Shown piece after piece: positions 1 to 7,284 of a stretch of DNA of 12,380 nt (position 1 is the first letter of the stretch; each line of letters opens with the position of its first letter). The notes beneath the pieces were generated by a model that worked only from the letters and a program-made list of their open reading frames with translations, was not told the origin of the DNA and did no database searches. Origin of the DNA: Treponema sp. (GTDB taxonomy: Bacteria > Spirochaetota > Spirochaetia > Treponematales > Breznakiellaceae). The stretch is from NCBI GenBank assembly GCA_031259515.1, contig JAIRLK010000046.1:1-12380 (forward strand). Reading direction: 5' to 3'. The translations under genes and the position numbers were made by a program.

Positions 1-1445
1 CCGCGTTTCATGACGACAAGAGTATCGCACATGCCGATGAGTTCCGGCAGTTCATCGGAAAAAACGATGATGGAGACTCCCTGTTCTTTTGCTTTCAGCA
101 TCTCCTGGTAAATATAGGATTTAACCCCCACATCCACGCCCCTCGTGGGACAATCCAGGAAAAGCATTTCCTTGTCCTGGATCATCCAGCGGCCCAGGTT
201 TACCTTCTGTCGGTTACCCCCGGAAAGGCCGCTTACGAGCTGAGTAACGCCGGTGGTTTTAATATCGAATTTTTTGACAACCTTTTGACTCTCTTCCCTC
301 TGAAGCCTGGGACTCAGAAAGCCCATCTTCCCCTTGGTCAGTTCCACCGCCGGAAGGCAGACATTGTTCAGGATCGTATCGACCACCATCAGTGCCTGTT
401 TGTCCCGGTCCTTTGGAACATAGCCGATTTTTGCCTTCATGGCTCCCAATGGTGTCTTGATGACCGTATCATCTTTCATAGCCCGCACGATCCCGCCCTT
501 TACTTTGCGTAGTCCAAAAAGGGATTCGGCCAGCTCATGGATACCCGCGTCCGAAAGGCCGCAGAAACCGAGGATTTCCCGCCGGTGCAGATCAAAAGAT
601 ACGTCATGAAAAAAAGCGGATTCCAGATGTTCAACCTTTAGGACAATCCCGTCTTCAAAACTTTCCGTTTTTTCACTGCGGTAATAGGATCCGCTCAGTT
701 CCCGTCCCACCATGAGGCGCTTGACCTCTTCCGGGGTGGTTTCCACGCTTTGACGTTCGGTAACTATTTTACCATCCCGCATGATGGTGATACTGTCACA
801 GAGTTGAACCATTTCCTCAACATCATGGGTTACCATCAACACCGATTTTCCGGCGGCCTTTATTTTTCCGATAATGTCTACAAGGATACGCCGGTAATTC
901 AGGGAAAGCACCTGGGTAATTTCATCCAGAATCAGGAGACAGGGCTCTATGGAAAGTGCGCGGATCAGCTCAACGATTTTCTTTTCTTCAATAGTGAAGG
1001 AGCCGGTCATTTTACCGACAGGAAAACCGCAGAACCCCCACTTCTCAAAAAGATCGGACGCCTCTCTGAAAAGGTGTTTCATGTCCATAATACCGAACCT
1101 GGTAAACTGTCCGGTCCTGCCGAGGAAAACATTTACCCCTGCGGGAAGACCGTCCACAAGGCCAAGTTCCTGAACCACGATGCCGATTTTGTTTTTTGCC
1201 GCGTCCAAGGGTGTCAGGGGCGTATAAGAAACAGCGTTCAGTGTCATGGAACCGTCATCCGGCAGAGCAATGCCGGCGATGATTGAAATGAACGTCGATT
1301 TGCCTGAACCGTTTTCTCCGATAAGGCCCCGGATTTCGCCGGGATTGATCGTGATGGACACATCAACATTGGCATGGGTGGGACCGAAATACTTTTTGAT
1401 ATGTTCGGCGGAAAAAATCGGCTTAATGGAATTTTGGTTTGTCAT
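1..1445 (-). CDS. Sugar ABC transporter ATP-binding protein, two nucleotide-binding domains (3' end beyond window)
   Basis: This is the ATPase of a ribose/galactose-type (RbsA/MglA family) sugar importer. It couples ATP hydrolysis at the inner face of the membrane to transport through the adjacent permease. I translated 481 codons from ATG 1445; the frame stays open to the window edge and lacks only the last stretch. Domain 1 has Walker A GENGSGKST (residues 43-51), a Q-loop Gln (92), Walker B LLILDE (170-175) and His 207. Domain 2 has signature LSGGN (407-411) followed by RQKVNLGRWM, and LDCPTRGVDVG (430-440). Domain 2 has no P-loop lysine, which is normal in this family. Its Walker B glutamate is Cys 432, and the domain 1 signature is degraded to TGSFTIEEKK (147-156). 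The start overlaps the permease stop as ATGA, indicating translational coupling. The substrate cannot be read from this subunit. Family assignment is firm. Confidence 0.95.
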   Translation of the reverse strand, partial: MTNQNSIKPIFSAEHIKKYFGPTHANVDVSITINPGEIRGLIGENGSGKSTFISIIAGIALPDDGSMTLNAVSYTPLTPLDAAKNKIGIVVQELGLVDGLPAGVNVFLGRTGQFTRFGIMDMKHLFREASDLFEKWGFCGFPVGKMTGSFTIEEKKIVELIRALSIEPCLLILDEITQVLSLNYRRILVDIIGKIKAAGKSVLMVTHDVEEMVQLCDSITIMRDGKIVTERQSVETTPEEVKRLMVGRELSGSYYRSEKTESFEDGIVLKVEHLESAFFHDVSFDLHRREILGFCGLSDAGIHELAESLFGLRKVKGGIVRAMKDDTVIKTPLGAMKAKIGYVPKDRDKQALMVVDTILNNVCLPAVELTKGKMGFLSPRLQREESQKVVKKFDIKTTGVTQLVSGLSGGNRQKVNLGRWMIQDKEMLFLDCPTRGVDVGVKSYIYQEMLKAKEQGVSIIVFSDELPELIGMCDTLVVMKR

Positions 1446-2419
1446 TTTACCACCCCGTCAAAACGGCGCTGGGATAAAATTCCGCATATTATCACGCTGC
1501 CCCCCATGACAACCTGCTGCCATGTACCTGAGGGAACCCCCAGCAGGGTAAGAACATTGAAAATAGAAGTAATTATAACGGCGCTGATCACCGCTCCTAT
1601 AATAATATTAAAAATTTTTTCCAGCGCCTTGGCAAGAAGATATGCCGCCAAGGGGGTAAAGATACTTGTTATCGACTGCAGACCGGTAGATGCTCCTACC
1701 CGGCCGCCGTAACTTTCATTAACCGCCGCCCCAAAACCGGCAAAAACACCCGCGCAGAGGGCAGCAAGCATTATGGTTTTATTGATGTTTATGCCCATCA
1801 TCCGGGCCACCCCGGTGTTTGACCCCACAGCCCTCAAGCCAAAACCGATAGAGGTACGGTTAAAAATGATATATGCCGCTAATAGAGCCGCCCCAAGAAC
1901 AACCAGATTCCAGGGAGGATTACCCAGTTCCCTACATACTGCATCCAGGCTGACCACCTGCCTGCCTATTTTAACCCGGGATGCGTTATACATCGCTCCA
2001 ATCGCTTCGTAGATCATCGCGATACCGAGTCCGAAAATCCATGAAGGAATTTTTGTGACAAGCATCAATTTGGTGTTTAATAAAACCAGGAGTACCGTAA
2101 CAGTCACGGAACCGGCGATAAGACCAAAATATCCCAGATAAAAATTTACCGCCAATATCCCCCCCGCATTGCTGGCCAAAATCAAAATAGCCCCCAAGGA
2201 AAGATCCATAAAACCCATGGTAATTAAAAAACAAAAGGTAAATACAAGAAATGTGGTTACCACCGAGGCGGAAAGTACAAAGAGAATATTGGAACCTGTA
2301 AGGAACTTTCCGCCGGTAAGAAAATGAAGAACGATATAGATCAATACTATGGCAGCCACTGTTAAAATCGTAACAACAATCGGATTCTGATTATCATTTT
2401 TCTGTTTTTTGCTGTCCAT
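1442..2419 (-). CDS. Sugar ABC transporter permease (BPD_transp_2 / RbsC-type)
   Basis: This is a polytopic inner-membrane permease of the ribose/branched-chain amino acid type, forming the channel for the neighbouring binding protein and ATPase. The protein is almost entirely hydrophobic segments. The first spans IVVTILTVAAIVLIYIVLHF, and Gly-rich helices such as GFGLRAVGSNTGVARMMGI in the middle match the cytoplasmic coupling region of this family. Length is about 325 residues, the usual size. I place the start at ATG 2419 (MDSKKQKND), preceded by AGAAGG at 4-base spacing. An in-frame TTG at 2437 would add six residues and has AGGA eight bases upstream, so it remains possible. The stop overlaps the ATPase start by four bases. 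It lies 100 bases downstream of the binding-protein stop, with a hairpin in the gap. Substrate specificity is unknown. Confidence 0.93.
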   Translation of the reverse strand: MDSKKQKNDNQNPIVVTILTVAAIVLIYIVLHFLTGGKFLTGSNILFVLSASVVTTFLVFTFCFLITMGFMDLSLGAILILASNAGGILAVNFYLGYFGLIAGSVTVTVLLVLLNTKLMLVTKIPSWIFGLGIAMIYEAIGAMYNASRVKIGRQVVSLDAVCRELGNPPWNLVVLGAALLAAYIIFNRTSIGFGLRAVGSNTGVARMMGININKTIMLAALCAGVFAGFGAAVNESYGGRVGASTGLQSITSIFTPLAAYLLAKALEKIFNIIIGAVISAVIITSIFNVLTLLGVPSGTWQQVVMGGSVIICGILSQRRFDGVVK

Positions 2420-2470
2420 AGAACCTTCTGAATACAACAGATAATTCCTGGGCTCCGCCAGGATGGCTAT

Positions 2471-2508
2471 AAAAAATAAAAAGGTACGGAATCTCCGTTC
2501 CGTACCTT
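2471..2508 (-). terminator. Hairpin with T-tract between binding protein and permease (likely attenuating terminator)
   Basis: An 11-bp perfect stem, AAGGTACGGAA (2481-2491) with TTCCGTACCTT (2498-2508), closes a 6-base loop. Read on the minus strand, the stem is followed by TTTATTTTTT (2480-2471), which is the form of an intrinsic terminator. It sits 11 bases after the binding-protein stop. Partial termination here, or protection of the upstream mRNA from 3' decay, would give more binding protein than membrane components, as is common in such operons. The strand and role are inferred from the T-tract and gene order. Confidence 0.75.
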
Positions 2509-2519
2509 CTGGGACAAAA

Positions 2520-3668
2520 TTACTGTTTTCTGGCTGCGTCCAGTTCGGCTTGGGAAAGAAGTCCCTGCTTTACCTTCGCGTCAAGACGGGTGTTAATGTT
2601 ATAGTTGGCTAGGGTATTCTTGAAGACATCTACCGTCACATTGGGACCAACCCAGGAACGCATCTCGTCAGGAGAAAAGGGCTGTTGCTGGAGCCAATAC
2701 TTGTCATACAGTCCGATAAGATTGGAAGGAAGGGTCATAACCGGAACCACCAGGCGGGGTGCTCTACCATTTTCTTTAATTTCATTACCTCGGAGAGCGT
2801 TGACAAGCAGGGCCGTGGCAAAATCCACATTGACCCAGTGGGCTCCGTTTCCGGCTGCTACCTTCCCATTCTTAAGGCCGTCCAGAACCGAAGGGTCCAA
2901 GTCGGTAACAAATACCTTTGCGTTCATGCCGGGATGTTTTGCCACGGCTTCCAGAACGCTGGTACCCACGTCACCGTTAGTAGCGTAAATACAATCCGCG
3001 TCAGGATGGGCCGTAAGGGTATCATTGGACCGGGTTAGGGCACTTTGAAGATCCACCGGACCGTATGCCTGGGCCAGAACGGTACCACCGCCCTTGGTGA
3101 AGGTTTCCGTAAAACCGGTGGTCCGGGCGGTATGGGTAGTGTCTCCCCGTTCACCGGTTATCACCACCGCCTTTTTAAGGCCCAATTCCAGAGCATGAGT
3201 CCCAAAGTTGGCGCCGGTACCGTAGTCAACAGTAGCGGCAATACCTTTGTAATAAGGGGAACTCACGACTTGAGCCAAGGTTTCATCAGAAGGCATGTGA
3301 TCGAAGAACACAAAGGGGATTCCGGCATCGGTACATTTTTTTGCTACTACCGGGAACAGGGTATCGACAATGCCGAAAAACACGACCCCGTCCACACCGG
3401 CGTTGATCATATTATCAACGTTGTACGCCGAATTCTCCGATTTCCCCTCGTCATTCAGGATGTAGGGTTCTATATCCAGAGCGGCACAGGTAGCCTTGAA
3501 ACTATTTTCCAGAATATCAAGGGAATAGTGGCCCTGTAGGTAGTTATTGAATCCGATAACCAGTTTTTTGCCGGCCTTTGGCCCGGACTGTGCACCGCCG
3601 CCGGCAAAGACAAAGCCTGTCAAGGTGAAAACCAAAGCGATAGCCATAATAATTTTTTTAGTTTTCAT
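2520..3668 (-). CDS. Periplasmic sugar-binding protein of ABC transporter (Peripla_BP_4 / ribose-binding type)
   Basis: This exported solute-binding protein captures a sugar and delivers it to the permease encoded next. It is 382 residues. The N-terminus is a signal peptide: basic MKTKK, a hydrophobic core of about 15 residues, then FVFA before GGGAQ. There is no lipobox cysteine, so cleavage by signal peptidase I is more likely than lipoprotein processing. The mature protein begins KKLVIGFNNYLQGHYS, the usual first beta strand of type I periplasmic binding proteins. It continues with MINAGVDGVVFFGI, IPFVFFDH and DADCIYATNGDVGTSVLEAV, which are family landmarks. The C-terminal 70 residues (from about 310) extend past the typical fold and are not recognised. 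The start at ATG 3668 has a strong AGGAGG nine bases upstream. It is the first gene of the leftward operon; the sugar is unknown but may be the product or precursor handled by the divergent GH3 enzyme. Confidence 0.93.
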   Translation of the reverse strand: MKTKKIIMAIALVFTLTGFVFAGGGAQSGPKAGKKLVIGFNNYLQGHYSLDILENSFKATCAALDIEPYILNDEGKSENSAYNVDNMINAGVDGVVFFGIVDTLFPVVAKKCTDAGIPFVFFDHMPSDETLAQVVSSPYYKGIAATVDYGTGANFGTHALELGLKKAVVITGERGDTTHTARTTGFTETFTKGGGTVLAQAYGPVDLQSALTRSNDTLTAHPDADCIYATNGDVGTSVLEAVAKHPGMNAKVFVTDLDPSVLDGLKNGKVAAGNGAHWVNVDFATALLVNALRGNEIKENGRAPRLVVPVMTLPSNLIGLYDKYWLQQQPFSPDEMRSWVGPNVTVDVFKNTLANYNINTRLDAKVKQGLLSQAELDAARKQ

Positions 3669-3741
3669 GCTTTACTTCCTCCTAAAGAATTAAAAACTGT
3701 TTATTTGCACTTGGTAAGGCGCAATAATAATACACCAAACA

Positions 3742-3758
3742 GCTCCGTAACACGGAGC
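3742..3758. repeat. GC-rich inverted repeat in the leader of the binding-protein gene
   Basis: GCTCCGT (3742-3748) and ACGGAGC (3752-3758) are perfect inverted repeats around a 3-base centre, AAC. They form a GC island in an otherwise AT-rich intergenic region, 74 bases upstream of the binding-protein start. It could be an operator for a dimeric regulator or a 5'-leader hairpin of the leftward mRNA. No T-tract follows on either strand, so it is not a terminator. Function is unknown. Confidence 0.5.
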
Positions 3759-3803
3759 CGAATGGTTAGTGACTTTATCATACAATAACCTTTCTTAAGG
3801 GTG

Positions 3804-3837
3804 CTATCATATTTGAAAAAAGATTCTATCAAATATG
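3804..3837 (+). promoter_or_regulatory. Putative AraC-family operator: CTATCAWAT direct repeats 22 bp apart
   Basis: CTATCATATTTG (3804-3815) and CTATCAAATATG (3826-3837) share CTATCA, spaced 22 bp start to start. The same segment also contains a perfect 9-bp inverted repeat, CATATTTGA (3808-3816) and TCAAATATG (3829-3837). A weaker third TATCATA lies at 3776-3782. The promoter-proximal copy overlaps the -35 hexamer of the glycosidase promoter by two bases. AraC-family activators such as AraC itself bind two direct half-sites about two helical turns apart, with the proximal one at the -35. The regulator encoded at 6004-6969 is the natural candidate ligand. The repeat is seen directly; the binding partner is inferred. 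Confidence 0.55.
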
Positions 3838-3864
3838 GACAAAAAATGACAAATAATATATAAT
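3836..3864 (+). promoter_or_regulatory. Sigma-70-type promoter for the GH3-araC operon
   Basis: TGGACA (3836-3841, five of six matches to the -35 consensus) is followed after exactly 17 bases by a perfect TATAAT (3859-3864). Transcription would begin near 3871, giving a leader of about 60 bases to ATG 3931. An AT palindrome, TAATTTG-GAT-CAAATTA (3861-3877), overlaps the -10 and start point and could be a second regulator site. On the opposite strand only a weak divergent promoter candidate was seen (TTGATA, 15-base gap, TATGAT) overlapping the repeats, so the leftward promoter is undecided. Confidence 0.65.
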
Positions 3865-3930
3865 TTGGATCAAATTACCGAATAAATTTGACAAAGAAAA
3901 CAATCCATGTCAGGATGTTTCAGAGAAGTC

Positions 3931-5985
3931 ATGAATCTTAAACAGAAACGCCTTGCCAATACACCCAAAGCCGTCAAGCTCCTGAATCGCCTCAATCTGG
4001 AAGAAAAGGTCCGCCTCATGAGCGGGTCTACCAAGGTGGAAGACCTGTTGGGACCTTTGGTATCTAAAGGCAGCCATTACAATGAAAGCCCCTACCCTGC
4101 GGGAGGTTCCGAAAAGATCGGCCTCCCCCCGCTGATGTTTTGCGACGGCGCCCGGGGAGTAGTCTGCGGCACCGGCAAAAGCACCTGTTTTCCCGTTTCC
4201 CTCTGCCGGGGAGCCGGTTTTGATCCGGTTCTGGAAAGAAAGATCGGAAAAGCCATCGGCAGGGAAGTCAAAGCTTGGGGAGGGAACCTCTTTGCCGGGG
4301 TATGCGTCAATTTACCTTGGCATCCCGGATGGGGCCGGGGGCAGGAGACTTACGGGGAAGACAGCTTTGCCTTGGGAAAGATGGGGGCCGCTCTCGTGGA
4401 AGGAGTGCAAAGTGAACAGGTTATGGCCTGTGTCAAACATTACGCCTTTAATTCCATGGAGATAAGCCGTTTTAAGATAAGCGTAGACTGCGATCCCCGG
4501 ACGGAACGGGAAGTATTTCTGCCCCATTTTAAAGACTGCGTTGATGCTGGCGCATCCGCTGTTATGAGCGCTTACAACCGCTTCAGGGGAGACTGTTGCG
4601 GGCAAAATGAGTATTTGCTTCGCCGAGTCCTCAAGGAGGAATGGGATTTTGACGGCTTTGTGTTGAGCGATTTTATTTCGGGCATTAGTGATACGGTCCA
4701 AGCGGCAAACGCGGGGCAGGATCTGGAGATGTGCTGTACCATCCACTTTGGGGACAAACTTATACAGGCGGTACGGGACGGGCTTGTAGATGAAGAACGG
4801 ATTAACGATTCAGCTCTGCGCATTATAAGGACGGTCATCACCTTTGAAGAAGGACAGAAAAAAGTTGAGACCCCTCAAAAAGTTTTGGGATGCAAAAAAC
4901 ACCGGACCTTGGCCCTTCAATCCGCCAGAGCGGGCATAACCTTGCTGCAGAACCGCCGTCATGCCCTGCCCCTGAACCCCCGGAAGCTTAAACGGTTGGC
5001 CCTGATTGGCCGGCTGGGGAACCGCGAAAACTTGGGGGACAACGGATCAAGCAAGGTGTTTCCGGCCCATACGGTTACTATTCTTGAGGGCCTTGAAAAA
5101 GCGGCGCCGGATACGGAGATTGTTTTTTATGCGGGAACCAATACTGAACACGGAAGAAATCTGGCCCGGGAATCGGATGCCGTTATCTTTGTGGCGGGAT
5201 ATGATCATCTGGACGAGGGGGAGTATGCCTGCGGCGAAGGTCCCCATGCAAAATCTACCGGAGACCGCACCAGTGGTCTTTCCCTTCATGATGATGAAAT
5301 AGAGATGATCCGCAACGCCGGACCGGAGAATAAAAGGTCCGCCGTGATCCTTATCGGTGGTGGTACGATTCTGATTACCGATTGGAAAGACTCTGTTTCT
5401 TCTATACTGATGGCGTATTATCCGGGACAGGAAGGGGGAACGGCGATTGCGGAAATTCTTTTGGGGGAGCTCAGTCCCGGGGGGAAACTTCCCTTTGTCC
5501 TCCCCATCAGGGAAACGGATCTTCCCCGGATCCAATGGGACACGGAAAATCAATGGTACGATTATTATCATGGTTACCGAAAACTGGAAAAAGAAGGTAC
5601 GGCGTCCCTCTTGCCCTATGGGTTTGGCCTTTCCTATACTTCGTTCAAGATAAGCCGCCCCTGTTTTGAAACCGATGGCAAAATTATCACCGCGTCCTGT
5701 ACCGTACAAAATTCCGGCGCTATGGAAGGCGATGAAGTGATACAAATGTATGCCGGTTTCAAAAATTCAAAGATTGACCGCCCTGTAAAAACACTTTGCG
5801 GATTTTCCAGGGTACACTTAAGAATGCGGGAAGAAAAGAGGGTTCTTATATCATGCCCGGTAGAAAAACTCAAGTTTTACAATACAGCCACAGGAATCTT
5901 CGAGCTTGAGCACATGAAATACGAAGTGTATATAGGGACATCCTCCGCGGATAAGGACTTATTTTCAGGGAGTATTAGACTCTAA
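3931..5985 (+). CDS. Glycoside hydrolase family 3 beta-glycosidase (beta-glucosidase-like), cytoplasmic
   Basis: This is a retaining exo-glycosidase releasing sugars from the non-reducing ends of oligosaccharides. From ATG 3931 it is 684 residues. The N-terminal barrel carries DGARG (72-76), RGQETYGED, K169-H170 in CVKHYAFN, and GFVLSDF with the expected nucleophile Asp 247. The C-terminal alpha/beta domain has DEGEY (428-432), where the acid/base Glu probably lies, and YYPGQEGGTAIAEILLG. A fibronectin-III-like domain follows PYGFGLSY. There is no signal peptide and no PA14 insert, so it should hydrolyse imported substrate in the cytoplasm. An in-frame ATG at 3907 would add eight residues but has no ribosome site; 3931 has AGAGAAG just upstream. 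It is divergent from the sugar transporter and is followed 18 bases later by the araC-type gene. Beta-glucosidase is the usual activity, but beta-xylosidase or another specificity cannot be excluded. Confidence 0.92.
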   Translation: MNLKQKRLANTPKAVKLLNRLNLEEKVRLMSGSTKVEDLLGPLVSKGSHYNESPYPAGGSEKIGLPPLMFCDGARGVVCGTGKSTCFPVSLCRGAGFDPVLERKIGKAIGREVKAWGGNLFAGVCVNLPWHPGWGRGQETYGEDSFALGKMGAALVEGVQSEQVMACVKHYAFNSMEISRFKISVDCDPRTEREVFLPHFKDCVDAGASAVMSAYNRFRGDCCGQNEYLLRRVLKEEWDFDGFVLSDFISGISDTVQAANAGQDLEMCCTIHFGDKLIQAVRDGLVDEERINDSALRIIRTVITFEEGQKKVETPQKVLGCKKHRTLALQSARAGITLLQNRRHALPLNPRKLKRLALIGRLGNRENLGDNGSSKVFPAHTVTILEGLEKAAPDTEIVFYAGTNTEHGRNLARESDAVIFVAGYDHLDEGEYACGEGPHAKSTGDRTSGLSLHDDEIEMIRNAGPENKRSAVILIGGGTILITDWKDSVSSILMAYYPGQEGGTAIAEILLGELSPGGKLPFVLPIRETDLPRIQWDTENQWYDYYHGYRKLEKEGTASLLPYGFGLSYTSFKISRPCFETDGKIITASCTVQNSGAMEGDEVIQMYAGFKNSKIDRPVKTLCGFSRVHLRMREEKRVLISCPVEKLKFYNTATGIFELEHMKYEVYIGTSSADKDLFSGSIRL

Positions 5986-6003
5986 TTTAAGGAAAGAGGT
6001 ATT

Positions 6004-6969
6004 ATGAGTAGTATTTTTGAATCGGTGGAACACAGAAGAGCTTATCCCGCCAATGTTTTTGTGGTAAACTTGGGAAGCTCCCGATTGCATTGGCATTTTG
6101 ATTATGAACTTATGGTCATATTAAAAGGGTCCCTACAGGTATTTTGCGGACCTGAGCCATACAGCCTGCATACCGGCGATATTGTACTGTTCAACAGCAT
6201 GGTGATCCACGGCCTTAAGCATACCGATGAGGATAATCTCAGTCTTTTTATACAATTTCCCCCTTCCCTTTTTGATTCCGTATTAAATCATCAGCAACAA
6301 TACTATTTCTACCTGAATAGCACCGAAAAAAACTTTACCCCCCGCCTGCCCTATGAACATTTTACAAAATTGGCAGTTAATATCGGCATATCGGGGAGAC
6401 AGCACGGTATTGCAGCGGACCTCCGGACCCATGCGTTGATCCAAACGCTGATTGCCGATCTGGTTGAATATACCGAGTTCGATATACATAGCGGTCACCA
6501 TGCTAACGGCATCGACAGTATCGGCGAACTGGTTTCCAATGTCTGCCTTTACATTGATAATAATATTCAGGATGAGAATCTGGCAGAATCTACAATAAAG
6601 CACTTCAAGATCAATGAAAAAACACTGTACCGTTATCTCAAAGGAACCACCGGTCAAAGCCTTAAGGGACTGATCAATGCCGCCCGCATAGAGAAATCAA
6701 AACAACTGCTTCGGGAATCGGACAAATCACCGGCAATTATTGCGGACGAATGTGGTTTTTATAACGAAGTAACTTTTTACCGCGTGTTTAAGAAGGAAAC
6801 AGGGATAACCCCCAGAGAATTCCGCCGGGGCGGCAGCAGTCTTTTTATGGCACCCAGTGTCAGGGGCTACCTGAACTCCGATGAACATATTATCGCGAAT
6901 TTGCTCTATCAATATGCGGAAAATGTTGATATATCGAATATCGTCTCAATACCGGTGAGTCAAAGATAG
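6004..6969 (+). CDS. AraC-family transcriptional regulator with N-terminal cupin
   Basis: This is a 321-residue sugar-responsive DNA-binding regulator. Residues 28-72 (LHWHFDYELMVILKGSLQVF through HTGDIVLFNSMVIHGLKH) form a cupin-like effector-binding beta barrel with the usual H-x-H and late H pattern. The C-terminal AraC DNA-binding domain covers about 172-275. Its first helix-turn-helix is in ENLAESTIKHFKINEKTLYR (191-210), and the second in IADECGFYNEVTFYRVFKKE (246-265), followed by TGITPREFR. About 45 residues follow the domain, where most AraC proteins stop within roughly 20; their role is unknown. ATG 6004 is preceded by GGAAAGAGGT. The gene follows the GH3 stop by 18 bases and is presumably co-transcribed. 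It likely controls the divergent intergenic region, where paired CTATCAWAT sites are present. Confidence 0.93.
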   Translation: MSSIFESVEHRRAYPANVFVVNLGSSRLHWHFDYELMVILKGSLQVFCGPEPYSLHTGDIVLFNSMVIHGLKHTDEDNLSLFIQFPPSLFDSVLNHQQQYYFYLNSTEKNFTPRLPYEHFTKLAVNIGISGRQHGIAADLRTHALIQTLIADLVEYTEFDIHSGHHANGIDSIGELVSNVCLYIDNNIQDENLAESTIKHFKINEKTLYRYLKGTTGQSLKGLINAARIEKSKQLLRESDKSPAIIADECGFYNEVTFYRVFKKETGITPREFRRGGSSLFMAPSVRGYLNSDEHIIANLLYQYAENVDISNIVSIPVSQR

Positions 6970-7017
6970 AAAACTATCATATGAACAGCCCATAGACTAC
7001 CGAAGATCATAATATAC

Positions 7018-7053
7018 AAAAAAAGCCGCCCGGAACAATCTCCGGACGGCTCT
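7018..7053. terminator. Bidirectional intrinsic terminator between araC-type gene and capsid remnant
   Basis: A 10-bp stem, GCCGCCCGGA (7025-7034) with TCCGGACGGC (7041-7050), closes a 6-base loop. On the minus strand the single irregular pair is a G-U wobble and seven Ts follow (7024-7018). On the plus strand it is a C-A mismatch and only TCTTTT follows. It is therefore better suited to leftward transcripts from the PBP/ParB side, but it is also the only terminator-like structure after the rightward araC-type gene. Its sequence nearly repeats the terminator behind the full capsid gene (12310-12337). Confidence 0.8.
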
Positions 7054-7284
7054 TTTATCCGCTATCTGCTATTTGTCAAGTTCCTCCCCCGGAAGCCGCC
7101 TTGGTTTTCAGGATCACCATGTTCCCCGCAGACCGGGTAACAAGAAACCCGTCCCGCTTGCGGAACCACAGCAACAGTTCTCCGTACTGCATACTTTCCG
7201 TGGTCTGGTCAAACTTTTTTATCTCTATCCCCTTCCGGTCCCCGTGCTGGATGCGCTTCGGATTCATAAAGATGCGAACGGGGT
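7025..7284 (-). repeat. Inverted partial copy of the capsid 3' end plus terminator (partner at 12066-12337)
   Basis: Read on the minus strand, this segment aligns with the end of the full capsid gene and its terminator on the plus strand. In the best-aligned 177 bases (59 codons) I count 27 mismatches by hand, about 85% identity, most at third codon positions. The last few codons before the stop are diverged and differ in length by 12 bases, and similarity returns across the terminator hairpin. The two copies are inverted and flank the ParB-domain and PBP genes. Confidence 0.85.
7076..7284 (-). pseudogene. Truncated HK97-type major capsid protein gene (C-terminal remnant)
   Basis: From ATG 7267 to the TGA at 7078-7076 the frame encodes 63 residues, NPKRIQHGDRKGIEIKKFDQ onward, matching the capsid protein encoded at 10938-12302 from its residue 383. 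Six of the first 59 residues differ. Similarity continues about 15 bases further upstream (CCCC-TTCGCA-TC) but with a one-base deletion that breaks the frame, and stops near 7284. There is no ribosome site before ATG 7267. I read it as the end of a second capsid gene whose first four-fifths are gone. A short expressed peptide is possible but unlikely. Confidence 0.8.

Noticed and set aside
750..1286. Plus-strand 178-codon open frame
   Set aside because: It is antisense to the ABC ATPase, whose minus-strand translation shows intact Walker and signature motifs; the plus frame has no recognisable family features.
3045..3539. Plus-strand 164-codon open frame inside the binding-protein gene
   Set aside because: It is antisense to a clearly coding gene, has no ribosome site, and its composition is consistent with a shadow frame.
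3888..3893. Perfect TTGACA as a -35 for the glycosidase gene
   Set aside because: The base window 16-18 downstream is CAGGAT-like, a poor -10, and it would start transcription at or after the first ATG. The TGGACA-17-TATAAT pair upstream is better.
5047..5745. Minus-strand 232-codon open frame
   Set aside because: It is antisense to the GH3 gene, which carries conserved catalytic and C-terminal motifs through this stretch.
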